Position numbers and translations under genes: made by a program. Below the pieces are notes generated by a model. That model searched no databases. It had not been told where the DNA came from and saw only the letters and a list, made by a program, of their open reading frames with translations. Of a stretch of 64,000 nucleotides of DNA, positions 26,488-36,001 are shown one piece after another. This DNA comes from Rhodococcus_G sp042879035. GTDB taxonomy: Bacteria > Actinomycetota > Actinomycetes > Mycobacteriales > Mycobacteriaceae. How positions within the stretch are numbered: the stretch's first letter is position 1; each line of letters starts with the position of its first letter. The stretch covers positions 62,001 through 126,000 of the forward strand of contig NZ_JBIAOU010000003.1 in NCBI RefSeq assembly GCF_042879035.1, read 5' to 3'.

Positions 26488-27092
26488 GAGTCACTTCCCT
26501 TGAAGTTCGGATCGTTAGGGCAGGTAGGGGTGGCCGTCAACGCGTTACGGAGGTCAGGAGCCGTGACTTCCGTTGGGGCTGTTGAGAATCGTCCGGATGC
26601 GGGCGAAGGTGTTCGGGTGGGCTGCGCAACTTCGGCGTCTCGCTCGTGACGATTCGTGGGCTGGTCGGTACCTGCTCTCAAAGCTCTTAGTCCAGAGGTC
26701 GATCGGGTCGGGCGTCCGGGTTCGTCGTGGCCCTGTGCCGTGACGAGTCCCTGTTCTACCCACCTATATGACGTACTTAACCTTGTTGACGCAGTGAGAC
26801 ATTGACCACACGTACTCTAGATCGTGCTCTTGATTAAGACAAGTATCTGTCTGTTGGTGCGCTCAGTCCCCTCGGGGCTCGTCTGTCGATCGTGCATTGG
26901 ATCCGCGACCTGACCTCTGGGTTTACTGGCTGCATCCCTCTGTGTCAAGAAAGAATTTAAGCTCGATGTCTCGCATGGCGACGTTTTCACCGGGTCTCGC
27001 CCGCGGAAACGATTGCATGTGTCATATTGACGGCGGTGGGCCGAGTCTGCTGGGGGCCGCGGAGGGGGCTCGCCGGGGCCTTGTTCAGCGGG
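26488..27092. promoter_or_regulatory. 605-bp spacer upstream of the ALDH-P450-ABC block
   Basis: No convincing gene. On the minus strand TTGTCT and TAGAGT, 17 bases apart around 26815-26845, are a candidate promoter. GAATTTAAGC (26953-26962) is a copy of the recurring GCTTAAATT motif, with a TTGACA (minus strand) just downstream at about 26943-26948. The region is clearly AT-richer than the flanking genes. Confidence 0.45.
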
Positions 27093-28657
27093 TCAGTTGG
27101 CCGCGACGGCGTCCTCTGCTCTGGTGACGGGCGTGGTCGAGGTGGCCAGAGGTGCTTCCACGACGAACAGCAGGGCGACGGCCGCCACGACCGCCAGCGG
27201 GGCGATGAAGCCGAAGATCGGGATGAGGGCGTCGTTGTAGGACTCGACGATCGGCACGCGTACCTCTTCGGAAGGGTCAGAACCGTGGCCGGGGTGAGCG
27301 TGACGGAGTCTCCGCTCACCATCGAGCTCCCGGCGGAGCTCACTCGCTCGTCGAGCAGTCCGACGAGCCGTGAGACGAAGAGGCTGCCGACAACGGAGGC
27401 ACCCAGGGTGGCACCGATCTGGCGGAAGTAGTTGTTCGCGGCAGTGGCGGTACCCACTTCACTGCCGGGGAAGGTGTTCTGGACGATCAGCATCAGCACC
27501 TGCAAGGTCATGCCCAGGCCGGCGCCCATGACGCCGACGGTGACGCAGATCCTCCACACCGGCGTGCTCAGCGAGATCGTCGACAACAGCACGAGCGCCA
27601 GAGCGACGACGAGGGTTCCGGCGATGGGGAAGGCCTTGTAGCGGCCGGTCGCGGAGATCACCCGCCCGGTCACCGTCGACACGACCATCATCGAGATCAT
27701 CATGGGGATCATGGTCAGACCCGCCTCGGTGGCCTCGGCGCCGGTCGCCATCTGGAGATAGGTGGGCAGGTAGCCCGTCGATCCGAACATGGCCACGCCC
27801 ATGGCGAGGCCTGCGATGGTGCAGCAGATGAAGTTCCGTTCGCGGAACAGGTGGGGCGGCATGACCGGTGCCGGGGAGCGCCGCTCGATCGCGACGAAGG
27901 CCGCGACGGCGACCGCGGTCCCGACGCCGAGCGCGAGGATCGGCGGAGACGTCCAGTCGTACGTCGTGCCGCCCCAGCCGCTGATGAGGACCAGTCCGGT
28001 GGTGGCCAGGGCGAGCACCGCGATGCCCGCGGTGTCGATGCGCTGGTCGGTCCGCTCGCGTCGGGGCAGGCGCAGGAAGACCAGAGCGGACAGCAGCGCC
28101 ACCAGTCCGACCAGGATGTTGAGCCAGAAGACCCAGCGCCATCCCGGTCCTTCGGTGAGCCAGCCGCCCAGGAGGGGCCCGGCGAGCGAGGACACCGCAA
28201 AGACGCTGCTCATGATGCCCATGTACTTTCCCCGCTCTCGCGCGGGGATGACGTCCGCGATGGCGGCCTGGGCCAGAATCATCAGCCCGCCGGCGCCGAG
28301 GCCCTGGATCGCGCGCGAAGCGATCAGCCAGGTCATGTTCATGGCGAGGCCGCAGCATGCGGACCCGGTGATGAAGATGCTGATCGCGATCACCAGGAGT
28401 GGCTTTCGGCCGAAGGTGTCGCTGAGCTTGCCGTAGGCCGGCATCACGACCGTCGTGGCGAGGGTGAACGTGGTGATCGCCCAGAGCATCTGATCGACAC
28501 CGTGGAGCTCGCCGACGATGGTGGGCAGGGCCGGGCTGAGCACTGTCTGGTTCAGCGAAGCCAGCAGCATCGTCACCATCAGGCCGCAGAACAGAAGATT
28601 GACCCGGGTGGTGTCCCGGGGGACGTCCCCGGAGATGTCCGGTTCGGCTGGTGTCAT
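27093..28657 (-). CDS. EmrB/QacA-type MFS exporter, frameshifted near its C-terminus
   Basis: DHA2-type (14-helix) drug/H+ antiporter. The start MTPAEPDISGDVP is supported by GAGGAC upstream. Motif A appears as GKLSDTFGRKPLL and motif C-like GPLLGGWLTEG is present. The frame breaks near 27270: after VLTLP the original frame continues into non-membrane basic sequence, whereas a one-base shift restores EEVRVPIVESYNDAL, the last helix and an ending ...EDAVAAN with stop at 27093. The restored protein would be 521 residues. Either a sequencing error or a recent inactivating mutation. Divergent from the amidohydrolase; an efflux role for a toxic substrate is inferred. Confidence 0.85.
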
Positions 28658-29032
28658 CGGGGTCCTCTGTGAGTCGAGGTCGCCGGGGGCGGCTGCCTCC
28701 GAGCGGTGTACGGGCGCGACGTTTCCTGCTCGAAGCAGGCTCCTGCAGCGGGTGTCGAGTGCGGGGGCTGTCCGGCTGCGTGGCCGGGAAAGCAATGTGC
28801 GCGAACGGATCTGGAATCGGACGGGCGCTCGGCTCAGGGCCCTCCGCCGCGCGGCGGCGGGGGTGGATCGATCACCTGGTGACCATTGACAACATGAGCG
28901 CTCGTGATTAATTTAACCCTGACCCGCTGGTGATAGCTACCCAGTGAGGGGGATCTGCATAAGCGCTTCGAGAGGGAAGCGTTCTCTATCGCTGTTTGCG
29001 AGTCATCTGAATGGTCTACGGAGAGGTGTCCG
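28658..29032. promoter_or_regulatory. divergent promoter region with palindrome
   Basis: 375 bases between the MFS and amidohydrolase genes. A near-consensus plus-strand promoter is present: TTGACA at 28886-28891, 17-base spacer, TAATTT at 28909-28914. Directly upstream is the palindrome TCACC-T-GGTGA (28872-28882), a possible activator or repressor site. The 5' leader would be about 110 bases long. The -10 region TAATTTAACC resembles the recurring GCTTAAATT motif of this locus. Confidence 0.65.
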
Positions 29033-30277
29033 ATGAGGACTGAAGACTTGATTCTGGTGAGCACGGACGATCACGTGATCGAGCCGACCCACCTGTTCGA
29101 GGGTCGCGTTCCGGCGAAGTACGCCGATGCGGCGCCGAAGTTCATCACCCGTGAGGACGGGACGATGGCCTGGGTGTACGGCGACACCGTCGTCCTCAAC
29201 CCGGCCGTGCAGGCCGTCGTCGGCCGCCCGAAGTCCGAGTGGGGCATGGACCCGGTGTGTCGTGAGGAGATGCGACCGGGTGTCCACGACATCCATGCCC
29301 GCGTCAAGGACATGGACGTCAACGGAATGCTGGGGTCGATGTGCTTCCCCTCGTTCGTCAGGTTCTCCGGCGCCCTCTTCCTCGAGAACGGCGACCGCGA
29401 CCAGTCCGCGGCAATGGTCCGCGCCTACAACGACTGGCACGTCGACGAGTGGGCCGGCACCTACCCCGGCCGGTTCATCCCGCTGGCCATCCCGATCCTG
29501 TGGGACCCGCAGCTGGCCGCCGAGGAAGTCCGTCGCATGGCCAGGAAGGGCTGCCACGCGGTCACCTTCACCTCGAACCCGTACGACCTGGGTCTGCCGA
29601 GCATCTACCGGGACCACTGGGACCCCTTCTGGCGTGCCTGTGAAGAAGAGGGCACCGTAGTGTGCATGCACATCGGGTCCAACTCGAAGACGCCGATGAC
29701 CTCCCCGGACGCACCGGTCGAGCTGATCTACTCGCTGTCTCCGATCGGCTCGTTCGAGGCCGCCGCCGACCTCGTGTGGAGCAAGCTGTTCCTCAGGTTC
29801 CCGAAGCTGAAGGTTGCCCTCTCCGAAGGCGGAATCGGCTGGGTGCCGTATTTCCTCGAGCGCCTCGACTACCTGTACCAGCACACCCAGCACTGGTCCG
29901 GTATGGACCTCGGCGGTCACCTGCCCTCCGAGTTGTTCAACAACAACGTCATCACCTGCTTCATCGACGACGAGGTCGGTGTCGACAACATCGACAAGCT
30001 CAACGTCGACAACGTCACCTGGGAATGCGACTACCCGCACTCCGACACCATGTGGCCGAACTCGCCCGAAGGGTCGATGCGCTACATGAGCCGACTCAGC
30101 GACGAGCAGATCAACAAGATCACCCACCTCAACGCGATGAAGCACTTCCAGTACGACCCGTTCGCTCACATCTCGCGCGAGCAGGCCACCGTCGGGGCTC
30201 TGCGTAGCCGCGATCCGAACTGGGACACCAGCATCTCCTCCAAGACCCACCTGCGCCCGGGCGCTGTCACCGCCTGA
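29033..30277 (+). CDS. amidohydrolase family (ACMSD-like) metal-dependent hydrolase
   Basis: 414 residues, Amidohydrolase_2 type TIM barrel. The N-terminal metal motif reads STDDHVIEP (His14) rather than HxH, the central metal histidine is in CMHIGSNSK, and the late motif is ECDYPHSD with the catalytic aspartate. Family members decarboxylate or hydrolyse ring-derived acids and often sit in actinobacterial degradation clusters with thiolases and SDRs. GGAGAGG precedes the start. Its product may be the intermediate passed to the CoA-dependent genes downstream; this is inferred from position only. Confidence 0.85.
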   Translation: MRTEDLILVSTDDHVIEPTHLFEGRVPAKYADAAPKFITREDGTMAWVYGDTVVLNPAVQAVVGRPKSEWGMDPVCREEMRPGVHDIHARVKDMDVNGMLGSMCFPSFVRFSGALFLENGDRDQSAAMVRAYNDWHVDEWAGTYPGRFIPLAIPILWDPQLAAEEVRRMARKGCHAVTFTSNPYDLGLPSIYRDHWDPFWRACEEEGTVVCMHIGSNSKTPMTSPDAPVELIYSLSPIGSFEAAADLVWSKLFLRFPKLKVALSEGGIGWVPYFLERLDYLYQHTQHWSGMDLGGHLPSELFNNNVITCFIDDEVGVDNIDKLNVDNVTWECDYPHSDTMWPNSPEGSMRYMSRLSDEQINKITHLNAMKHFQYDPFAHISREQATVGALRSRDPNWDTSISSKTHLRPGAVTA

Positions 30278-30290
30278 CGATCAAGAAAAA

Positions 30291-30340
30291 ACCGAAAGCC
30301 ATGTGATCCGTTCTCTCGGGCGGATCGCATGGCTTTCGGT
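30291..30340. terminator. strong hairpin after amidohydrolase
   Basis: 20-base arms (30291-30310, 30321-30340; one G-T wobble) and a 10-base loop, starting 14 bases after the stop codon. The A-run at 30285-30291 would become a U-tract only on the minus strand, so it is asymmetric but very stable on the plus strand. Confidence 0.8.
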
Positions 30341-30567
30341 CCACCTGGCGCCGTTCGTGTCGCGCCTCCGACTGCTGCGCAGTGTTTCGAGCTGCGCATT
30401 GTTAAGGTGATTGTTTGACTTGGGTTGCCAGATGATGAAGTACCCGGTATCCGGCCGGTGCTGCTCGTGGCGAGTTGCCGGGAAGGTTCCGCGGAACATC
30501 CTCTCGATCTGGGGTTTCGTCTCCGAGTTGCTGCGGGATGCGGGCGCGTGAAGCCGTGGAGTGACCC

Positions 30568-30597
30568 TTGACACAATTGAAGCAATTGTGCTTAATT
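30568..30597 (+). promoter_or_regulatory. promoter with inverted repeat in its spacer, upstream of BVMO 2
   Basis: TTGACA (30568-30573), exactly 17 bases, then CTTAAT (30591-30596). The spacer is filled by the perfect inverted repeat CACAATTG-AAG-CAATTGTG (30572-30579, 30583-30590), which overlaps the -35 element. A repressor bound here would block RNA polymerase. The leader to the BVMO start is about 110 bases. The promoter probably drives the operon from BVMO 2 to the CoA-transferase. Confidence 0.75.
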
Positions 30598-30713
30598 GAT
30601 GGCACTTGATCCGGTGGGTTCCACGAAGCGGCCGAACCCCACCCGATCCCGCGCCGGTGTACCGGGGTCGTGACCCCGTACACCCGTCACCGCTCTCGAG
30701 ACTAGGAACAGAC

Positions 30714-32363
30714 ATGAACTCACTCGAATTGGCACAGAACTCGACCGACGTCGACGTCCTGGTCATCGGTGCCGGTGTGATGGGTATCTACCAGCTCCAT
30801 CGCGTTCGCGAAGCTGGTTTCGACGTCAAGTTGATCGAGGCGGGCAGTGGCGTCGGTGGGGTGTGGTTCTGGAATCGCTACCCGCAGGCCCGATTCGACT
30901 CCGAGAGCTACGCCTACGGGTATCTCTTCTCCCAGGAGCTGTTCAACGAGTGGGAGTGGACCGAACACTTCGCCGGGCAGCCCGAGATCGAAGCCTACCT
31001 CAACCACGCCGTGGACAGGTTCGATCTGCGAAAGGACATGCAGTTCAACACGAGGGTGACCTCCGCGGTCTACGACGAGGTGACCGGAACCTGGGTGGTC
31101 GGCACCGACGACGGCTCGCAGCTGCGGGCGCGCGTCGTCATCTCCGCCACCGGCGGGCTGTCCGTGCCGTTCTTCCCCGACCTGCCGGGAATCGAGGACT
31201 TCCGGGGCGAGTCCCATCACACCGGCCTGTGGCCGACCACCCCTGTCGACTTCACGGGCAAGAAGGTCGCGGTCGTCGGTAGCGGTCCCAGCGGCATCCA
31301 GGTCTTCCCGACGATCGCCGCGGAGGCAGCGGAGCTCACCATGTTCCAGCGCACCGCGAACTGGTGCACGCCGCTGAACAACCGGCCGATCACGGCCGAG
31401 GAGTGGGACGACCTCCGCGCCAACTTCCCGCAGATCCGGGACACCCTGAACCGGTCGGTGCACGGCTTCCTCCACGAGCTCAATCCCACGGTGTCCACCG
31501 ACTTCACGAAGGAGGAGCGCCGGGAGTTCTTCGAGAAGCTGTGGCAGAGCCCGGGTTTCTCCAAGCTCACCACCAACTACGCGGACATGACGACCAACCC
31601 GGAAGTCAACCGCGAGTTCTGCGACTTCATCGCCGACAAGATCCGCAGCATCGTCAAGGACCCCGAGACCGCGGACAACCTGATCCCGAAGGACCACCGC
31701 TTCGGCGGCAAGCGTGCGCCGTTCGAGAACGGCTTCTACGAGACCATGAACCTGCCGCACGTCTCGCTCGTCAACCTCAGGAAGAACCCGATCGTCCGGC
31801 TGACCGAAACCGGAATCGAGACGAGTGAGGGGTTCCAGGAGTTCGACGTCATCGTGTGGGCAACCGGCTTCGACTTCGGTACCGGCGCACTCAGCCGGAT
31901 GGGCGTCGTCGGCCGTGACGGGGTTCGCCTCGAAGAGCACTGGGACGCCGGCCCGACGACCTACCTCGGTTTCACGGCGCACGGCTTCCCGAACCTCTTC
32001 TTCCCCGGCGGACCGCACGGCGCGGGCGGCGGAAACTACCCCCGCTACGGAAGCGATCAGGTCGACTTCATCACCGATTCCCTGGTGTTCCTCCGCGATT
32101 CCGGCGAGACCGTCTTCGAGGCGCCCGCCGAAGCCGAGGCGAAGTGGATGGACATGGTCAACACGCTCGCACCGCACAGCATGTTCTCGAAGGAACACAG
32201 TCACTACTACGGTGCGAACATTCCCGGCAAGCCCCGGCGGTTCCTCCTCAACCCCGGTGGCCGCGGCAAGCTGCACGAGATGATCGCCGACGTGGTCGGG
32301 AGCAACTACCGCGGATTCCTCCACACCCCCGAGGGCGCCCGTTCCGCAGAACTGGTCCGGTAG
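30714..32363 (+). CDS. type I Baeyer-Villiger monooxygenase (copy 2)
   Basis: 549 residues. FAD motif GAGVMG (19-24), complete fingerprint FRGESHHTGLWP (163-174), NADPH motif GSGPSG and ATGFDFGTG late. It shares nearly all conserved stretches with copy 1, including GGVW(F/Y)WNRYP, DMTTN, IRSIVKDP and FPGGPHGAGGGNYPRY, but differs in the 200-360 region that shapes the substrate pocket, so the two may take successive or alternative ketones. ATG 30714 follows AGGAA. First gene of a co-oriented operon. Confidence 0.94.
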   Translation: MNSLELAQNSTDVDVLVIGAGVMGIYQLHRVREAGFDVKLIEAGSGVGGVWFWNRYPQARFDSESYAYGYLFSQELFNEWEWTEHFAGQPEIEAYLNHAVDRFDLRKDMQFNTRVTSAVYDEVTGTWVVGTDDGSQLRARVVISATGGLSVPFFPDLPGIEDFRGESHHTGLWPTTPVDFTGKKVAVVGSGPSGIQVFPTIAAEAAELTMFQRTANWCTPLNNRPITAEEWDDLRANFPQIRDTLNRSVHGFLHELNPTVSTDFTKEERREFFEKLWQSPGFSKLTTNYADMTTNPEVNREFCDFIADKIRSIVKDPETADNLIPKDHRFGGKRAPFENGFYETMNLPHVSLVNLRKNPIVRLTETGIETSEGFQEFDVIVWATGFDFGTGALSRMGVVGRDGVRLEEHWDAGPTTYLGFTAHGFPNLFFPGGPHGAGGGNYPRYGSDQVDFITDSLVFLRDSGETVFEAPAEAEAKWMDMVNTLAPHSMFSKEHSHYYGANIPGKPRRFLLNPGGRGKLHEMIADVVGSNYRGFLHTPEGARSAELVR

Positions 32364-32414
32364 TTCCTTCGGATCTCCCGTGATCACACCACCCGGCACC
32401 GAGAGAGGATGGCG

Positions 32415-33377
32415 ATGGCCGAGAACGCCGGCAGCTTGATCGAACTTCAGGACGGTACGCGCGACTTCCGCACGCTGATGATCCACCGCCCCACGCTTCA
32501 CGTGGATCGCGGCGCGGCGGAGGACTTCTACCTGCGCGTCTTCGGGCGATCGAGCACGCCACTCGAATCGGTGATGAAGACTCCGCCGAGGCCGAACCAC
32601 GCAATCGACTACTCGATGTTCACGTCGGTGAGTGACGTGTTCATCGACAACCTCGATCCGAAGCGGTACATCACCGACGGAATCCAGCGTTTTCCCGATG
32701 CCGGGCAGGGACATCTGCGGACCTTCGGGTGGTACATCGAGGGAATGCCGGAGCTCTACCGGGAGCTCAGGCGGCACGGCATCCGGGTCACCAACGGCCA
32801 GGGTCAGGTCGCCGAAGGTGACGACACGCCGATGGCCGGCCCCATTCCGCACTTTCGCGCACTCCCGGCCGACGCCGGAATCGGGTACCAGTTCTTCCCG
32901 ATGTTCCCCTTCGAGCCGGACCCCCGCTTGAAGGACGGATGGTCGATTCCCGCTGTTTCCGAAGACGATCCGCTCGGGATCGAGTACTGCTCGCATCACA
33001 CGGTGTTGACCGGTGACCCGGCCCGGGCACTCGAGCTGGTGGTCGACGTCCTGGGTGGAACCGTCCTCGACGAGGGGCACGACGACGTTCGGGGCCTCAC
33101 CGGAACGTACGTCCATCTCGCCGACGCGATCGTCCAGTACGCGATGCCCGACGAGGGTTCGGCTGCGGCGGCGGACCTCGCGGCGAACGGCCCCGACGAC
33201 GTCTACCACGCGATCACCTGGAAGGTGGTCGACATCGAGCGGGTCGAGCGCCATCTCGGGGCTCAGGGTGTCCGCATCCTGACCCGCACCCGGGACACGA
33301 TCGTCACCGATCCCGCCACGAGTCTCGGTGTCCCGTGGGGATTCACCACCAAACAGGTCCCCGGTGATCCGCGGTGA
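32415..33377 (+). CDS. two-domain VOC superfamily protein
   Basis: 320 residues containing two vicinal-oxygen-chelate modules: an N-terminal one beginning MIHRPTLHVDRGAAEDFYLRVFG and a C-terminal one beginning IEYCSHHTVLTGDPARALELVVDVLGG. The layout resembles extradiol dioxygenases or glyoxalases, but not all three metal ligands of extradiol enzymes can be placed, so the reaction is not assigned. GAGAGG lies six bases before ATG 32415, favouring it over ATG 32409. It follows BVMO 2 by 51 bases. Confidence 0.8.
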   Translation: MAENAGSLIELQDGTRDFRTLMIHRPTLHVDRGAAEDFYLRVFGRSSTPLESVMKTPPRPNHAIDYSMFTSVSDVFIDNLDPKRYITDGIQRFPDAGQGHLRTFGWYIEGMPELYRELRRHGIRVTNGQGQVAEGDDTPMAGPIPHFRALPADAGIGYQFFPMFPFEPDPRLKDGWSIPAVSEDDPLGIEYCSHHTVLTGDPARALELVVDVLGGTVLDEGHDDVRGLTGTYVHLADAIVQYAMPDEGSAAAADLAANGPDDVYHAITWKVVDIERVERHLGAQGVRILTRTRDTIVTDPATSLGVPWGFTTKQVPGDPR

Positions 33378-33435
33378 CCAGTCAGCGAGCAGGGGAATTC
33401 TCCTCCGTCTGCAGTACAAGCATGAAAGGTTGCGC

Positions 33436-34374
33436 ATGAGTAAGTACCGCTTCGATGGCCGAGTCGCGATCGTCACGGGTGCCGGCCGCGGAATCGGCCG
33501 GGCGCACGCCCTGCTTCTCGGCGAGCTCGGCGCGCACGTAGTCGTCAACGATCTGGGCGGCAGCAAGGAGGGCTTCGGGTCCGACCCGGGCCCCGCTCAG
33601 GATGTGGTCGCCGAAATCATCGCTGCCGGCGGCTCGGCTGTGGCCGACCTGAACAACGTCGGTACGCCCGAAGGGTGTCAGGCGCTGGTCGATTCGGCGA
33701 TCCGGGAGTTCGGCCGGATCGACGTGCTGGTCAACAACGCGGGCATCTCGGAGTTCAAGGGGCCGCTCGAGGCGGATGTCGCGAATCTCGAGCGCACCCT
33801 GGCGGTGCACGTCGGTGGCTCGTACTTCACCACCCTCGCCGCGTGGCCCCACATGGTCGAGCAGGGCTACGGGCGCATCGTCATGACGACGTCCCACGGG
33901 CTGCTCGGATTGCCCGACAACCTGGCCTACGCCACGGCGAAGGGCGGAATCATCGGTATGGCCCGCAGTCTCACGGTTGCCGCAGGCGACCAGGACATCA
34001 AGATCAACGTCCTGGCGCCGGCGGCGGACACCCGCCGCGGTTCGGGCAAGTCGAGTCTGCAGGGACGCCCCGTCACGGCTGCGCTCGACGCCGAACTGGT
34101 CGGTCCGATGATGGCCTACCTGGCACACGAGGAATGCCCGGTCCGGGGTCAGATCTTCGGTGCGGGTGCCGGTCGCTTCACCCGGTTGTTCATCGCCGAG
34201 ACCCCCGGCTATCTCCACACGGATGAGGCCCGACCGACGGTCGAGGACGTCGTCGCGAACTGGGACCAGATCAACGACGAGACCGGATACCACGTTCCGA
34301 CGTCGCTCGTCGAATGGTCCGATCGCTTCATGGCGCACCGTCGTGCTCCGACGCAGGCCGGTGCGCCCACCTGA
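33436..34374 (+). CDS. SDR resembling MFE-2 (3-hydroxyacyl-CoA) dehydrogenases
   Basis: 312 residues. VAIVTGAGRGIGRAHALLLGE with AHVVVNDLGGS, NNAG, and Tyr165/Lys169 in YATAK. The VVNDLGGS motif after the cofactor loop is typical of the dehydrogenase domain of peroxisomal multifunctional enzyme 2 and its bacterial homologues, which oxidise 3-hydroxyacyl-CoA. A C-terminal extension of about 50 residues is unassigned. Located 58 bases after the VOC gene and 78 bases before DUF35; together with thiolase this fits the last two steps of a beta-oxidation-like cleavage. Confidence 0.87.
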   Translation: MSKYRFDGRVAIVTGAGRGIGRAHALLLGELGAHVVVNDLGGSKEGFGSDPGPAQDVVAEIIAAGGSAVADLNNVGTPEGCQALVDSAIREFGRIDVLVNNAGISEFKGPLEADVANLERTLAVHVGGSYFTTLAAWPHMVEQGYGRIVMTTSHGLLGLPDNLAYATAKGGIIGMARSLTVAAGDQDIKINVLAPAADTRRGSGKSSLQGRPVTAALDAELVGPMMAYLAHEECPVRGQIFGAGAGRFTRLFIAETPGYLHTDEARPTVEDVVANWDQINDETGYHVPTSLVEWSDRFMAHRRAPTQAGAPT

Positions 34375-34452
34375 GATTTCCGGCACCTCGCCGAAGTAGG
34401 AGATACCGATGATTGATCCCAGTGACCACCACCGAATGATTGGAGACGTCGG

Positions 34453-34848
34453 ATGAGCACACAGACCCCGGTGATGCCGTTCGCCGACCTCGCCGCCGAC
34501 AAGCAGGTGATCGACACCGCGGCCGACGGAACGGTCCGCCTGATCGCCGCTCGGTGCCACGCCTGTGGCACTGCGTGGTTCCCCCGCAACGCCGTGTGTC
34601 CGAAGTGCGCAGCATCGGATCCCGAGCGGTTCCTGATCGGGCCGAACGCAACGCTGTACTCGTACAGCACGGTCCATGTTTCGTCGGCTCGGGAAACCCC
34701 GTACACGATCGGGTTCGTCGACCTCGACGAGGGTGTGCGGGTTCTCGCCACCATCGACGTGGAGGCGGGTCTGCCCGAGCTCGACACTCGCTGCCGACTC
34801 CAGGTGGGCGAGGACGGTCGTTGGTGGTTCGCTCCGGAGGAGAACTGA
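34453..34848 (+). CDS. DUF35 OB-fold / zinc-ribbon protein, thiolase partner
   Basis: 131 residues. An N-terminal rubredoxin-like zinc ribbon (CHACG...CPKC) is followed by an OB fold (ATLYSYSTVHV... PYTIGFVDLDEGVRVLATI). DUF35 proteins form complexes with SCP2-type thiolases, for example in steroid side-chain cleavage where they are required for retro-aldol or thiolase activity. The stop is separated from the thiolase start by a single base, supporting a stoichiometric complex. Confidence 0.92.
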   Translation: MSTQTPVMPFADLAADKQVIDTAADGTVRLIAARCHACGTAWFPRNAVCPKCAASDPERFLIGPNATLYSYSTVHVSSARETPYTIGFVDLDEGVRVLATIDVEAGLPELDTRCRLQVGEDGRWWFAPEEN

Positions 34849-34849
34849 C

Positions 34850-36001
34850 ATGAGTAGTGGCGCACATGTAATCGGCGCGGGGATGATCGCCTTCGGGCGT
34901 CACCCGGAGTCGTCCTACTCGGGACTGGCAGTTCCCGCGGTGCTCACGGCCCTCGCGCATGCGGGCATCACCCCGGGTGAGGTCGGTGCGATGTGGACCG
35001 GCCACGCCTTCGGCGGCATGCTCACCGGCCAGCGGATCGCCAAGGAGGTCGGAATCAGCGGTGTTCCGGTCGTCAACGTCGACAACGCCTGCTCGGGTGG
35101 TGCGACCGCGCTGCACGAAGCCCAGCGTGCGATCCGGGACGGCCACTGCGACATCGCCCTGGTCGTGGGTGTGGACAAGCTGACCCAGTTCGGTGGCGGC
35201 ACCCTCCCGCTGGTGGCCGAGGACTGGGAGGTGCAGCAGGGCATGGTGATGCCTGCGATGTACGCGATGCGTGCCCGGCGCTACCTCCATGACCGTGGCG
35301 CCACCGTGGAGGACCTCGCCCAGGTCACGGTCAAGGCCCGCAGCCACGCCGCCCGCAACCCGTTCGCGCAGTACCGCAAGGCGGTGACCACCGAAGAGGT
35401 GCTGGCATCGCGGATGATTGCGGACCCGCTCACCATGCTCCAGTGCTGCCCCACGGGCGACGGTGCCGCCGCCGTCGTGGTGGTCTCCGACGAAGTGCTG
35501 CGCCGACTGGGTGTCCCGGCCATGACGGTTCGCGCCTCGGTCATCCACTCGGGCACCTTCGAGGTGGGGTACCGGGACATGCTGCGCCCCGAGATCACCT
35601 ACGACTCCGCGCGTGACGCCTACGAGGCGGCCGGGATCGGTCCCGGGGATCTCGACATGATCGAGCTCCACGACGCGTTCTCCGTCGCCGAGCTCGTCTA
35701 CTACGAGGCCCTCGGTCTGTGTGAGGCAGGCGAGGGCGTGAAGATGCTGCGCAACGGCGAGACCACCTACGGCGGCTCCGTGGTCGTCAACCCCAGTGGC
35801 GGCCTGCTCTGCAAGGGCCACCCCGTCGGCGCCAGCGGTGTCGCGCAGGTTGTCGAGGCGTTCTGGCAGCTCACCGGCACTGCCGGCGACCGGCAGATCG
35901 ACAACCCGCGTCTGGCGATGACGCACGTGACCGGCGGCGGCATCTCCGGCCTGGATCACGGGGCGTGCGCCATCCACATCTTCGAGCGGACCGGGCGATG
36001 A
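34850..36001 (+). CDS. SCP2-type thiolase / lipid-transfer-like
   Basis: 383 residues of the thiolase fold without a C-terminal SCP2 domain. Nucleophile Cys81 in DNACSGGA, His274 in ELHDAFSVAEL and His324 in GHPVGASG. The usual CxG motif near the end is replaced by VTGGGISG, as in SCP2-type thiolases and Ltp aldolases that cleave branched or ring-derived acyl-CoA. Coupled to the DUF35 gene upstream and overlapping the CoA-transferase start (ATGA). It could act as thiolase or aldolase; the sequence does not separate these. Confidence 0.92.
   Translation: MSSGAHVIGAGMIAFGRHPESSYSGLAVPAVLTALAHAGITPGEVGAMWTGHAFGGMLTGQRIAKEVGISGVPVVNVDNACSGGATALHEAQRAIRDGHCDIALVVGVDKLTQFGGGTLPLVAEDWEVQQGMVMPAMYAMRARRYLHDRGATVEDLAQVTVKARSHAARNPFAQYRKAVTTEEVLASRMIADPLTMLQCCPTGDGAAAVVVVSDEVLRRLGVPAMTVRASVIHSGTFEVGYRDMLRPEITYDSARDAYEAAGIGPGDLDMIELHDAFSVAELVYYEALGLCEAGEGVKMLRNGETTYGGSVVVNPSGGLLCKGHPVGASGVAQVVEAFWQLTGTAGDRQIDNPRLAMTHVTGGGISGLDHGACAIHIFERTGR

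Noticed and set aside
30720..33566. Very long open frame (about 948 codons) on the minus strand
   Set aside because: It is antisense to BVMO 2 and the VOC gene, has no recognisable domain, and arises from the strong third-position GC bias of the real genes.
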